NCBI RefSeq assembly: GCF_019966535.1
Contig: NZ_JAIMID010000004.1
Location: 271,098 to 335,097 of the forward strand
Length of the DNA: 64,000 nt
Source of the DNA: Mesobacterium pallidum
GTDB taxonomy: Bacteria; Pseudomonadota; Alphaproteobacteria; Rhodobacterales; Rhodobacteraceae
Reading direction: 5' to 3'
The notes under the pieces are model-generated. The model was not told the DNA's origin, searched no databases, and saw only the letters and a list, made by a program, of their open reading frames with translations. Below, piece after piece: positions 35,501-43,232 of this stretch; positions within the stretch are counted from its first letter, which is position 1, and the number at the start of each line of letters is the position of its first letter. Both the position numbers and the translations under genes were made by a program.

Positions 35501-35771
35501 GCAGCCCCTTCAGTCGGTCTGGCGTGGGCTTGAGCCGCCGTATCGCCTCGTGTGCGTCCTCGAGGTCGAAGGCGTACTCTCGACCCCTATGCGTGAAGCG
35601 GTTGATGCGCATGAGCTGTTCGGCGAGCACGTCGTCCAGCACCACGTTCCGCAGCCGCCCGCCGCGCAGGCGCAAGGCCTCCTCCTGCGAGAGCGGCGTG
35701 AACCCGAGCGCCACGAGCAGCTGCAGCGCCGGAACCTGGGACTGGTGTTTCTCGGCGGCGTTGAAGGTCAT
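32556..35771 (-). CDS. hsdR: Type I restriction enzyme R subunit (HsdR)
   Basis: This 1071-aa motor and nuclease subunit carries the PD-(D/E)XK nuclease site as CDIVAFVNGIPILVIENKRP, with Asp153, Glu167 and Lys169. The SF2 translocase begins with Walker A HTQGSGKSLTMVML (about 338-351) and has a DESH box in FVLVDESHRTQTGRYG. The C-terminal helical region contacts the methylase core. All key residues are present, so it should cut unmodified DNA when assembled with M and S. It is separated from the upstream BECR-like gene by 174 bp, which may give it its own promoter. Confidence 0.95.
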   Translation of the reverse strand: MTFNAAEKHQSQVPALQLLVALGFTPLSQEEALRLRGGRLRNVVLDDVLAEQLMRINRFTHRGREYAFDLEDAHEAIRRLKPTPDRLKGLRGTNQDIYDTLVLGTTITKSIDGDSKSYSFHYIDWERPENNVFHVTAEFSVERTASSQTKRCDIVAFVNGIPILVIENKRPTESLKKADSQLIGYQNEDKIPQLFHFAQLLIGMNRNEARYATVGTPRKFWQTWRDEEDTDEAIAPFANRVLTAAEKDAVFSGDFAGARAYFDAMAAEGERAVTVQDRTVYALCRPERLLDLIRRFTVFDGGVRKVARHQQFFGIRRAVETVKQHDVSGARKGGVIWHTQGSGKSLTMVMLGRSLALERSIENPRIIIVTDRDDLDKQIKDTFKSCDLEPVRATSGSHLLELVHNKAPLVTTIINKFDTALKNSKLVDEDPNIFVLVDESHRTQTGRYGGHSQFAAKMRRLLPKACYLGFTGTPLLKKEKNTLSTFGRLIHRYAIDEAVADGAVVPLLYEGRLVEQQVSGTVIDRWFDKISEGLTDSQKADLKRKFSRMDALSKTDQAIRAKAFDISEHYRQHWQGTGFKAQLVAPSKAAAVRFKEVLDEIGHVSSAIVISPPDENEGNEDVDQESKDLVRRFWSQMMARYKTEEEYNRQIIDAFKGSGDPEILIVVSKLLTGFDAPRNTVLYVCKSLKEHNLLQAIARVNRLYEDGGTEKQFGFIIDYEGLLGELDSALTTYSAFEGYEAADLAETVHDVREEIRKLPQLHDQLWDLFKPVRNKKDMEQFEQHLADESLRHEFYARLKAFSRCLHISLSSDKLFDVFDEAKVDALKRDWKQFSELKRSVQLRYQETVDVREFEPKIQKLLDDHVVAMPAETIIEVVNINDPDALKAVVEETGVSEASRADRIASATRRAITEKMDEDPTFYKQFSELLEETIRAYREKRLSEREYLNSVVDLASKVARKDRGRDVPESIRGDEDAQAFFGILDGQLRTKGDSLVGGDDAAAIAQRIIDIIKSHLIVDIWSNEVAQNNLRNAIDDYFFDVLRDEQGIDLPVEVLDDLELKIMDLARARFAA

Positions 35772-35945
35772 GAGCGTGCTCCGAACGCTGCTCGATGACC
35801 TGACGAAACGTGCGACCTGTTAGGGGTCCCTTGACTTCCAAGCCATACAATGACCATATCTACCAAGAGTTCACTGCCCATCGGCTGTGAATCTGTCGAG
35901 GCTTCGGACGCTGAGCCAGCATAGCGAATCAGCGTCCCTCTTCCC

Positions 35946-36404
35946 TTATCGCAACGCATTGAGACAGTCCTCCAGCGTCCAGAATGGCGCACGGGTTAGC
36001 TTGGTCTGCGTCCTGGCGTCTGCGGGATAGCAGGTCACGAACTGGGCGCGCAGTTCTCCGTCTCTCAAACGCAAGGCGATGATTACGAGGAAGCCGTCGA
36101 TGAACACGGTTACGCGCCGCGTTGGGTCATGCCGTTGCTCTTTCTTCAACCAACCCTGTAGACGCCGCGCATTCGGATCGGCAAGTGCAGGAGCGATCCA
36201 TTCCATGCGCATCGCGCGTTCAAGGGAGAACACGTCGTTTTCCCCACGACGCCCCGAACTCTCGAAAAAAGCATGATCAAATTCCTGCTTTCGAAAAAAG
36301 ACACGAATACCATCATGTGTAACGATCCCGCCTCGGCAGAGCGTTCGCTCGTAGTGGGTGCGATAGGCGGCCTGATCAGCAAGCTTCAACAGCGGCGGAG
36401 TCAC
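35946..36404 (-). CDS. Possible BECR-fold nuclease inside the R-M operon
   Basis: From the GTG at 36404 this is a 152-aa protein. It contains GGIVTHDGIRVFFRKQEFDHAFFESS, an ERA-RMEWI segment and a C-terminal strand pair VTVFIDGFLVIIALRLRDG, then FVTCYPAD. This arrangement resembles the phage-associated Barnase-EndoU-ColicinE5/D-RelE (PBECR) RNase domains, with the first-strand His and the terminal aromatic strand. The match is from memory and not certain. The GTG overlaps the DUF3800 stop (GTGA), with GGGAGG upstream, so the two are translated as a pair. Confidence 0.6.
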   Translation of the reverse strand: MTPPLLKLADQAAYRTHYERTLCRGGIVTHDGIRVFFRKQEFDHAFFESSGRRGENDVFSLERAMRMEWIAPALADPNARRLQGWLKKEQRHDPTRRVTVFIDGFLVIIALRLRDGELRAQFVTCYPADARTQTKLTRAPFWTLEDCLNALR

Positions 36405-37102
36405 CAACCACCTCCCAGCCGGATCTTGAAGATATTGAACTTCTCCTCCGACTTGTGGGTAGGGCTGAGGCGCGGACGATTGAGCCGCCGTTCCAAGTGG
36501 GCGATGAAGCCTTCTTTCGCTGTTCCAAGATCGGTCCGCTCATTGATCCGAGCGGAAACCGCGCCGAGCAGCACATCACAGAGCTGCAAAAGAACTACTT
36601 CGGAGGAAGGTAACGACTGAACTTCTGGAATGGTCGATGTGCGGTTGGCGTTGTTCAGGACACGCTGGAGAGTGTGAAGCCGTGTACGGTCTCTGTTGCG
36701 TTTCAGGTCGCAAAAGACTGTGTATTCGTTCCGGTCAAGTATCCAGTGGTGGAGAACCTGATAGTAGAACTTGTAGAAGCCAAGTTCCGCATCACCGTTA
36801 TGAAGGTCCAGATTCATGGCCTGGTGATCGACCGCAATGCAGCGGAACCGAAGGTCGAGGCCAAAACTCATGAAAAGGTCCACGAGATCGGTGTAGAAAG
36901 CAGCCTTCGACGGCGAGACCTTTCGCCACTTCATCTCTCCATGAACACCGTGACGCTGGCGCAGATCGGCGATCCGCGCCTTGACGTCCTCGCGCAGTTC
37001 GGCGGGCAGCCAAAGGCTGCCGATCATCAGGTATCGGCCCTGTGGCTTCCCGGAGGTGAACAGGTCGGGCAGAGTCTCGTCGCAATAGACCTCGAATTTC
37101 AC
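36401..37102 (-). CDS. DUF3800 protein inside the R-M operon
   Basis: This 233-aa protein of the DUF3800 family, which has an RNase H-like fold, starts with the conserved EVYCDET. It continues with RYLMIGSLWLP, GEMKWRKVS (Lys near residue 65), a central DLKRNRDRTR and QLCDVLLGAVSARIN. I choose the GTG at 37102: it overlaps the hsdS stop as GTGA and has GGAGGG seven bases upstream, better than the ATG at 37117. DUF3800 genes are recurrent companions of restriction and abortive-infection loci, but their activity is unknown to me. Confidence 0.85.
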   Translation of the reverse strand: MKFEVYCDETLPDLFTSGKPQGRYLMIGSLWLPAELREDVKARIADLRQRHGVHGEMKWRKVSPSKAAFYTDLVDLFMSFGLDLRFRCIAVDHQAMNLDLHNGDAELGFYKFYYQVLHHWILDRNEYTVFCDLKRNRDRTRLHTLQRVLNNANRTSTIPEVQSLPSSEVVLLQLCDVLLGAVSARINERTDLGTAKEGFIAHLERRLNRPRLSPTHKSEEKFNIFKIRLGGGW

Positions 37103-38346
37103 TGACTGACCCTCCATTCCCCGGTCAGCAGTTTCTGCATCAGGCCGCGTTTCTGGCGGGTCAGGGCTTCGATCTCGGCTTCGATGCCGGCGCACTCGGC
37201 ATGCGACGCATTTGCGATGTCGGCGATGGCGGCCTGTTCGGCCGGGTCCATCGGCAGGCGGAGCTTGCCTTCGAGAAACTGGTTGTTGGTGACCGCGATC
37301 GTGTTCTTGGCGCCCTTCTGGACAAGGGGATAGAGGTAGTTGCGGGCGGCCAGCGGCGACTCGAAGAGCGCATCGAAGATCACGCCAAGCGCGTAGGTCT
37401 GCGGGGTGAACACGCCGTAGAGCGGGGAGACGATGACCTCGCGGTCGATCTTGCTCTGCTTGATGATCCCGAGCGGGAAATCGCCAGTGGGGCTCTTGGT
37501 GTAGACGATGTCGCCCGGCAGGACGCGATTGTAGTGGTCGGTGTTCGCGGCCGAAAATGATCGCCCGAGATGCTCGATTTGGTTGACCAGCCCCTTGTGG
37601 ACCGAGACCGAAAAGACCTCTTCCGCGCCGGTGGATCTCGACCCGTGCTCATGGAGGACCGCACTCAGCGGGACAACGCGCCACTCGCCCGTGAAGCCGG
37701 GCAACCTGACTTTGCCGGTGAACAGATGGGTCCGGAACCAGACGCGGCGGCGGATGTTCAACGCGCGAAGGGTAGTCAGCTTTTCGAGCGCCTCGTCCCA
37801 GGTCCGCAGGATCTCGGCGATCTTGCGCTGTTCGGGGAGTGGTGGGAAATCAATTGTAAGGCGCTTGAAGATCGGCAACCCGATGGTCTTGATCGTTGAG
37901 CCAACAGCCATCCGCTCAAAGAAGGGCTTCTGCGTCTGCATCCACGCGTAGAGAAACCAAGGGTCGAGGACGTCTTTGTTGGAGCAGGACCACGCAATGA
38001 AATGCTGACTGACAGCCATTTCGGTCTTCAGGACTGCAGACTTTCCAACGCCGGCATCCCGAGACAGGATCACTGTTTCCGGGGGCAGCAAGACTGCTGA
38101 TGAGTGCCTGATGCCAAGGTGAGAAATCTGCTTGTCGGTTTCTTCGATATACCCTTGGTCAAGCTTGGCGCTATCCGCCAGCGAGACCCAAGACACTCCA
38201 CCGTTCCAATACTCCGGTTTTCCCTGATCCGGTGTGTGGCCGCTTGCCCGGTCGACAACGTCGTCCAGCCGCGCCCTGCGCCATCCTGTCGGCAAGGCAC
38301 TTCCGAGATCGGGAAACGGCTTCAAGGTGTCACCGCCATCAAGCAT
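37099..38346 (-). CDS. hsdS: Type I restriction specificity subunit (HsdS), two target-recognition domains
   Basis: The 415-aa subunit sets the DNA target. TRD1 spans about residues 15-170 (PTGWRRARLDDVVDRASG). A conserved helical spacer follows with PPLPEQRKIAEILRTWDEAL. TRD2 begins at GFTGEWRVVPLSAVL and ends with a second spacer (AEIEALTRQKRGLMQKLLTG). It therefore recognises an ordinary bipartite site. The start at 38346 is the first ATG, overlapping the hsdM stop; GTG 38352 is an alternative. Spacers of this type allow domain swapping. Confidence 0.92.
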   Translation of the reverse strand: MLDGGDTLKPFPDLGSALPTGWRRARLDDVVDRASGHTPDQGKPEYWNGGVSWVSLADSAKLDQGYIEETDKQISHLGIRHSSAVLLPPETVILSRDAGVGKSAVLKTEMAVSQHFIAWSCSNKDVLDPWFLYAWMQTQKPFFERMAVGSTIKTIGLPIFKRLTIDFPPLPEQRKIAEILRTWDEALEKLTTLRALNIRRRVWFRTHLFTGKVRLPGFTGEWRVVPLSAVLHEHGSRSTGAEEVFSVSVHKGLVNQIEHLGRSFSAANTDHYNRVLPGDIVYTKSPTGDFPLGIIKQSKIDREVIVSPLYGVFTPQTYALGVIFDALFESPLAARNYLYPLVQKGAKNTIAVTNNQFLEGKLRLPMDPAEQAAIADIANASHAECAGIEAEIEALTRQKRGLMQKLLTGEWRVSQ

Positions 38347-39856
38347 CAACACCGAGCTCCTTCAGATAGCCGGCCATCTTCGCGCGTACCTCGGCCAGCT
38401 CGGCCTCGATCCGCAGGATGTCCTTCTGCACGGCGGCGACGTCGATCTCGTCTTCGGGCTCGAAGGTGTCGACGTAGCGGGGGATGTTGAGGTTGTAGCC
38501 GTTCTCGGCGATCTCCTCGGGGCTGGCCCGGTGCGAATACCGCGCGACCTCGGCGCGCGTGCCGTAGGTCTCCAGCACTTTGGCCACGTGCGCCTCGCCC
38601 ATCACGTTCTGGGTCTTGCCCGGCGTGAACTCCTTGCTGGCGTCGATGAACAGCACATCGCGCCGGTCTTCATTCGCGCCGCCTTCCTCGCGCGAGCGGT
38701 CAAAGATCAGGATGGCGACCGGGATCCCAGTGGTGGTGAACAGGTTGGCGGGCAGGCCGACAACGGCATCGAGCAAGTTCTCCTCGATCAGCTGCTGTCG
38801 GATGCGCCCCTCCGCACCGGCCCGGAACAGCACGCCGTGGGGCACGATGACTGCCACCCGGCCAGACTGGCGCTTGGCGATCTCGATCATGTGGGTGATG
38901 AAGGCGTAGTCGCCCTTGGACTTGGGCGGCACGCCGCGCCAGAAACGCTTAAACTGGTCGCTATCGGCGTCCTCAGCGCCCCATTTGTCGAGCGAGAACG
39001 GCGGATTGGCCAGCACCACGTCGAAGCGCATCAGGTGGTCGCCCTCGACCAGCGCGGGGCTGTTGAGCGTGTCGCACCATTCGATGCGGGCGGCGTCCTT
39101 GGCGTGCAGGAACATGTTCATTCGGGCCAGCGCCCAGGTCGCTCCGTTCACCTCCTGCCCGTAGAGGGCAAAGTTCTCGGACCCGACCTCCTGCGAAGTC
39201 TGGATCAGCAGTGAGCCGGACCCGCAGGCGGGATCGCAGATCGTGTTGCCGGGCTGCGGCGCGGCCAGCTTGGCCAGCAGACGCGAGACAGCCGTGGGCG
39301 TGTAGAACTCGCCCGCCTTCTTCCCGGCGTCCGAGGCAAAGCGCGAGATCAGGTAGATGTAGCACTCGCCGATGATGTCCTCGGTCACCCGCGACGGGCG
39401 CAGGTCGAGTGCTGGCTTGGCGAAGTCCTCAAGCATGTTCTTGAGGCGGCGGTTGCGATCCTTCGGGCGGCCGAGATTGGCCTCGGAGTTGAAATCGATA
39501 TTGCGGAAGACGCCCTCGAGCTTGGCCCGGTTTGCGTCCTCGATTTTTTCCAGCGCGATGTTGATCAGCTCGCCGATATTGGCCTCGTTCCGCTGGGCGT
39601 GGAGGTCGTAGAAGCTGGCGCCCTCAGGCAGTATGAAGCGCTCGCGCTCGAGGCGCCGGCGAATGCGTGCCTCGTCGTCGCCATACTGCTTGCGGTAGGT
39701 CTGGAGGTGGTCGTTCCAGAGGTCCGAAATATACTTCAGGAACAACATCACGAGGATGTAGTCCTTGTACTGAGCGGGATCGACTGCGCCCCGGAAGGTG
39801 TCGCAAGCAGCCCAGGCGGCATTATTGACCTGGTCTTGGGTAATCTGGTTGGTCAT
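38339..39856 (-). CDS. hsdM: Type I restriction methylase subunit (HsdM)
   Basis: The 505-aa adenine-N6 methyltransferase subunit begins with the N-terminal helical domain NQITQDQVNNAAWAACDTF. The SAM motif DPACGSGSLL lies at about 208-217, the catalytic NPPF at 284-287, and GEFYTP before the SAM loop. The ATG at 39856 overlaps the stop of the upstream half-S gene (ATGA). The frame continues upstream to 40120, but that overlaps the half-S gene and is not family-like. Confidence 0.95.
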   Translation of the reverse strand: MTNQITQDQVNNAAWAACDTFRGAVDPAQYKDYILVMLFLKYISDLWNDHLQTYRKQYGDDEARIRRRLERERFILPEGASFYDLHAQRNEANIGELINIALEKIEDANRAKLEGVFRNIDFNSEANLGRPKDRNRRLKNMLEDFAKPALDLRPSRVTEDIIGECYIYLISRFASDAGKKAGEFYTPTAVSRLLAKLAAPQPGNTICDPACGSGSLLIQTSQEVGSENFALYGQEVNGATWALARMNMFLHAKDAARIEWCDTLNSPALVEGDHLMRFDVVLANPPFSLDKWGAEDADSDQFKRFWRGVPPKSKGDYAFITHMIEIAKRQSGRVAVIVPHGVLFRAGAEGRIRQQLIEENLLDAVVGLPANLFTTTGIPVAILIFDRSREEGGANEDRRDVLFIDASKEFTPGKTQNVMGEAHVAKVLETYGTRAEVARYSHRASPEEIAENGYNLNIPRYVDTFEPEDEIDVAAVQKDILRIEAELAEVRAKMAGYLKELGVDA

Positions 39857-40446
39857 CAGACAATTTCCTTCTGGTCGGCGGCCTTCGCGGCCTCTCCGAG
39901 AATGGCGCTTACGAGTTCTTCGCGGCGAGCGGAGAGTTGGCGGAGCAGTTGTCCCTCCTGCCGAGCCAAGGCATTGAGTTCGACGATGCGTTTCTGCGTG
40001 AGCAGGTCGGGGACGGCGATCTCGAGGTTTTCGAGGACCGCCATCGGGATCATCCGGAGGCTTGTGCCCTGTGCTTCCGCGCCGAGCCTGCGCTGCGCGT
40101 CGGGCTGGTTGATGGCCCATGCCACGTATTCGGGGAGAACGAGATCCCTGTCGGGGCGAACGATCACCAACGGGACGATGACCACGACGGGCTCCGGCAG
40201 CGAAGCGGGAATGGCCGCCGCGGCGTTCGGCTCGCCACGCGATCGAAAGACAACCTCGCCGCCGCGGACAAAGTATCGATCGGACAGCTTGTCCAGGTCG
40301 TACCTCTGGAAATCTGGGCCTGGCGCTTCACCGCTAGTCCCGACGTCACGCAGCTGCAGTGCCGGCACGCCACCCTCCGGCAGCGGATCGAGCCTGCCGC
40401 GCGCCGTGTAGCCGGAGTGAATCTCAGAGAAATCCGCGAGCCGCAT
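39856..40446 (-). CDS. Single-domain HsdS-like protein (half specificity subunit)
   Basis: The 196-aa protein has one target-recognition domain (MRLADFSEIHSGYTARGRLD; ALQLRDVG; VVFRSRGEPNAAAAI) followed by one helical spacer (DLLTQKRIVELNALARQEGQLLRQL). That is half of a normal HsdS. It is the first gene of the operon and is coupled to hsdM by ATGA. With the full S subunit encoded after hsdM, the operon has three TRDs. A homodimer of this half subunit could give a second, symmetric target for the same methylase. AGGA lies shortly before its ATG. Confidence 0.82.
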   Translation of the reverse strand: MRLADFSEIHSGYTARGRLDPLPEGGVPALQLRDVGTSGEAPGPDFQRYDLDKLSDRYFVRGGEVVFRSRGEPNAAAAIPASLPEPVVVIVPLVIVRPDRDLVLPEYVAWAINQPDAQRRLGAEAQGTSLRMIPMAVLENLEIAVPDLLTQKRIVELNALARQEGQLLRQLSARREELVSAILGEAAKAADQKEIV

Positions 40447-40455
40447 GAAGGAATC

Positions 40456-40495
40456 CTCTGTAAGGCGAGTTACAGAGATCTAGGCGAGCTCGCCT
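40456..40495. promoter_or_regulatory. Two palindromes upstream of the hsd operon
   Basis: CTCTGTAA-GGCGAG-TTACAGAG (40456-40477) and AGGCGAGCTCGCCT (40482-40495) are perfect inverted repeats only 4 bp apart. They lie 10-50 bp before the first hsd ATG, where a promoter must be. GGCGAG is shared by both. They are probable operators for a regulator that is not obvious nearby; the HTH protein at 40529 is one candidate. Confidence 0.6.
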
Positions 40496-40528
40496 CGCGA
40501 GTCAATCCTTCAATATGCAGTTTTCATC

Positions 40529-40915
40529 CTACAGAGAAAAATGTAGTGCCTGATGCTGCCATGTGAGCGGAAACGGCTCCAACACCCGCGCCAGTGTCAC
40601 CTCCGACCCCTGCTTCCCGTCCAGGATCGCGGCGACAATGTCGGGCGCGAGCAGAGTGAGCCGCAGGACGCGCGTCATGTAGGACGGTGCGATTCCTTCG
40701 TGCTCGGCCAGCTCGGCGATGGTGGCAAACTCGCCCGACTCGAGCATCCGCTTCCAGCGGAATGCGCGTGCCAGAGCCTTGACCAGCGTGCTGTCGGCGC
40801 GCCGCGGCTGGGTAGCGCCTTCCGGCAGCTGCATCTCCTTCCGCCCGCCGCGCTTCACGAGGCGGAACGGGACATGGAGCGTCACCGTCTCTGGGATCGG
40901 AGCTCCGCGGGTCAT
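40529..40915 (-). CDS. HTH protein coupled to the serine recombinase
   Basis: The 128-aa basic protein has a helix-turn-helix of the ParB/KorB style (FATIAELAEHEGIAPSYMTR, then VLRLTLLAPDIVAAILDG). The start at 40915 overlaps the recombinase stop. It occurs as the standard companion of this type of recombinase in alphaproteobacterial prophages, so it may be a directionality factor or regulator. A short hairpin, CTACA...TGTAG (40529-40546), overlaps its stop. Confidence 0.7.
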   Translation of the reverse strand: MTRGAPIPETVTLHVPFRLVKRGGRKEMQLPEGATQPRRADSTLVKALARAFRWKRMLESGEFATIAELAEHEGIAPSYMTRVLRLTLLAPDIVAAILDGKQGSEVTLARVLEPFPLTWQHQALHFSL

Positions 40916-42237
40916 GCGGCTTCTCCGATCCCGCCGGCCAGCATCTCGCGCGCGAGGTCGTTCAGGCCGTCCACCCGGAGCCGGACGTTCAGCTCGTCCG
41001 CGCCGATGTCCACGCGCTCGACCAGCAGCGTGACGATGCGCGCCTGCTCGGCTGGGAACAGCTCGTCCCACAGTGGATCAAGCCTCTGCAGCGCCGAGCG
41101 AGCGTCGGCCTCGGTGATGTCGGCGGCGTGAGCGCGGGCGGCCTTCCATGTCCCGGCTACGATCTCTGGCTGGCGGAACACGGCGCGCAGCTGGTCAATA
41201 ACGGCCGCTTCAACCTCGCCCGCGGGCACACGGCCCACCGGGCACGACCTGGCGCCATGCTTCAGCACGGTCTGGCTGACATAGTAGCGGTAGAGCCTCT
41301 CGCCCTTGCGGGTATGCGTTGGCGAGAATGCCGCGCCATCCGGCCCGAACAACAGTCCCTTGAGCAGCGCGGGGGTCTCGGCGCGCGTCCGCATCGCCCT
41401 CTTGCGGGGGCTCTCCTGCAGGATCACGTGGACGCGGTCCCACGTTTCGCGATCGATGATCGCGTCGTGCTCGCCGGGATAGCTCTCGCCCTTGTGGACC
41501 GCCTCGCCGATATAGGCGCGGTTGCTCAGCATCCTGTAGATGTATTTCTTGTCGATCCGGTTGCCGCGCGGCGTCCGGATGCCGCGTTTCGTGATCTCTC
41601 TCGCCAGCTCCGTGCCCGACCCGATCTCGAGGAAGTGGGCGAAGATCCAGCGGACGTGCGCGGCGGCTTCCTCGTCCACCAGCAGTTTGCGGTTTTCCAC
41701 CCGGTAGCCGTAGGGCGGCACGCCCCCCATCCACATGCCCTTGCGCCGAGAGGCGGCGACCTTGTCGCGGATGCGCTCGGCGGTGACCTCGCGTTCGAAC
41801 TGGGCGAACGAGAGCAGGATGTTAAGCGTCAGCCGCCCCATGGACGTGGTCGTGTTGAACGACTGCGTGACAGAGACGAACGTCACGCCGTTCCGGTCGA
41901 ACACCTCGACCAGCTTGGCGAAGTCGGCGAGCGAGCGCGACAGGCGGTCGATCTTGTAGACCACCACCACGTCGATCAGCCCGTCCTCGATGTCCTCCAG
42001 CAGCCTCTGAAGGCCCACGCGCTCCAGCGTGCCGCCGGAAATGCCGCCGTCGTCATACTGATCGCGGACAAGCACCCATCCTTCGGAGCGCTGGCTGGCA
42101 ATGTAGGCCTCGCAGGCCTCACGTTGGGCATGCAGGCTGTTGAACTCCTGCTCCAGCCCTTCCTCGGAGGACTTCCGGGTGTAGACGGCACATCGCAGCT
42201 TGCGGACGACCTTCGATTTATCCGGCGGCTTCGTCAT
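40912..42237 (-). CDS. Large serine recombinase (prophage integrase)
   Basis: The 441-aa site-specific recombinase has an N-terminal resolvase domain with nucleophile Ser23 in CAVYTRKSSEEG, DQYDDGGISGGTLERVGL and YKIDRLSRSLADF. A recombinase domain follows (GGVPPYGYRVENRKLLVDEE). A zinc-ribbon-like region has one Cys in GARSCPVG but lacks a full four-Cys set. The last part is a coiled coil (TEADARSALQRLDPLWDEL). The ATG at 42237 overlaps the DUF2924 gene. It should integrate and excise the prophage whose structural genes lie to the right, with an attachment site probably near 40.5 kb. Confidence 0.92.
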   Translation of the reverse strand: MTKPPDKSKVVRKLRCAVYTRKSSEEGLEQEFNSLHAQREACEAYIASQRSEGWVLVRDQYDDGGISGGTLERVGLQRLLEDIEDGLIDVVVVYKIDRLSRSLADFAKLVEVFDRNGVTFVSVTQSFNTTTSMGRLTLNILLSFAQFEREVTAERIRDKVAASRRKGMWMGGVPPYGYRVENRKLLVDEEAAAHVRWIFAHFLEIGSGTELAREITKRGIRTPRGNRIDKKYIYRMLSNRAYIGEAVHKGESYPGEHDAIIDRETWDRVHVILQESPRKRAMRTRAETPALLKGLLFGPDGAAFSPTHTRKGERLYRYYVSQTVLKHGARSCPVGRVPAGEVEAAVIDQLRAVFRQPEIVAGTWKAARAHAADITEADARSALQRLDPLWDELFPAEQARIVTLLVERVDIGADELNVRLRVDGLNDLAREMLAGGIGEAA

Positions 42238-42689
42238 GTCCGCCCCCTGTGGTTCTTGAGCCCGAAGAAGGTCCAGCCGTTCCAGCGCGTGCCAGTGATG
42301 GCCCGTGCGATAGCGGACAGCGACTTGTACGGCCGACCCTGCCATTCGAAGCCGTCGGCGGTAACAGTTACGATCTGTTCGACGCCCTGCCATTCGCGCA
42401 GGAGGCGCGTGCCGGTGATGGGGCGGTCGCGATCGGCGCGGATGCCGCGCTTCTTCCTGTCGCCGCCGTCCAGTTCCTCGCCGAGTCGTTCGAGGCGCCG
42501 GATCGTCTCGGGTTTGAGCCCGCCATAGGCAAGTTCCTGGATGCGGTAGGCCAAGCGGCTTTCCAGGTAGCGGCGATTGAACGGCGGCGGCTCGCTGTCG
42601 AACAGGTCGCGCCACTGCTTTTTCAGGTCAGGCGTCGGCGTGGTCTTGAGCGCGGCGAGGCGCGCGGGGACGGGATCGGGCTTGTTCAT
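42234..42689 (-). CDS. DUF2924 protein
   Basis: The 151-aa protein has the DUF2924 pattern: LKKQWRDLFDSEPPPFNRRYLESRLAYRIQELAYGG in the first half and LLREWQGVEQIVTVTADGFEW, GRPYKSLSAIARAITGTRWNGWTFFGL in the second. Members nearly always precede a large serine recombinase, as here, with ATGA-type overlaps on both sides. The role is not defined; DNA binding with the recombinase is likely. The start at 42689 is used because the frame to 42725 adds an unrelated segment. Confidence 0.85.
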   Translation of the reverse strand: MNKPDPVPARLAALKTTPTPDLKKQWRDLFDSEPPPFNRRYLESRLAYRIQELAYGGLKPETIRRLERLGEELDGGDRKKRGIRADRDRPITGTRLLREWQGVEQIVTVTADGFEWQGRPYKSLSAIARAITGTRWNGWTFFGLKNHRGRT

Positions 42690-42904
42690 GCATTTCTCCG
42701 GTGCGTTGGAGTTGCATGACGGCATTGGTCGGGCGGATAGTGTAGGCCACGTTCTCCAGTATCGTCAGATACTTCGCCCCCATCCCGTATCCGCAACCGA
42801 ACCAGCCCGAGCGCCAGCAGCCCGCACAACTCGGCGCGGCGTTCTGCGGGCGTCATCTGGTCGGGCGGGAGTGGGTTCGGGCGTTTCAACTTGGTCTCCG
42901 TCAT
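42686..42904 (-). CDS. Small protein of the recombinase cassette
   Basis: The 72-aa product begins MTETKLKRPNPLPPDQMTPA and contains ERRAELCGLLALGLVRLRIR. Small proteins like this head the DUF2924-recombinase cassette in many alphaproteobacterial prophages. It is coupled to the DUF2924 gene by a 4-bp overlap. The function is unknown. Confidence 0.65.
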   Translation of the reverse strand: MTETKLKRPNPLPPDQMTPAERRAELCGLLALGLVRLRIRDGGEVSDDTGERGLHYPPDQCRHATPTHRRNA

Positions 42905-43232
42905 GCGGCGCTTGGTTGCAGCGCGTTCTGAGAGAGAAAAGCCAAGTGGTCGGCCTGATCGGGACAGCTGCCGTCAGAAGAGCCTGATACCGGGGTTCCG
43001 AGCCGAACGAACCGGGCTCAGGGGGGCGCCCCATAGGTCATCTGTGTCTGGGGGTTCCATATGCTTGTTATGCGCCTTCCCGTTCTCCTGCGTAACTGAT
43101 GTCTTTATCAGGAGACGCTGACGACTTGGGGGAGAAGGCGCATGTGTCTGCACCCCCAAGACACCAACGTCCACTTTCCTAGCCTTGTGTGGAGCCTTGG
43201 TAGGCTGCATCTATGCGCCAAGGAGAACACAA
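42905..43232. promoter_or_regulatory. Divergent control region of the prophage
   Basis: No gene is seen in these 328 bp between leftward (recombinase) and rightward (early) operons. It contains inverted repeats TCTCCTG/CAGGAGA (43084-43115) and CTTGGGGG/CCCCCAAG (43125-43160), both candidate operators. CCTTGG/CCAAGG overlaps the AAGGAG ribosome site of the first rightward gene. No repressor gene is adjacent. Confidence 0.5.

Noticed and set aside
41128..42528. 466-codon plus-strand frame opposite the serine recombinase
   Set aside because: Antisense shadow; the recombinase is intact and recognisable.
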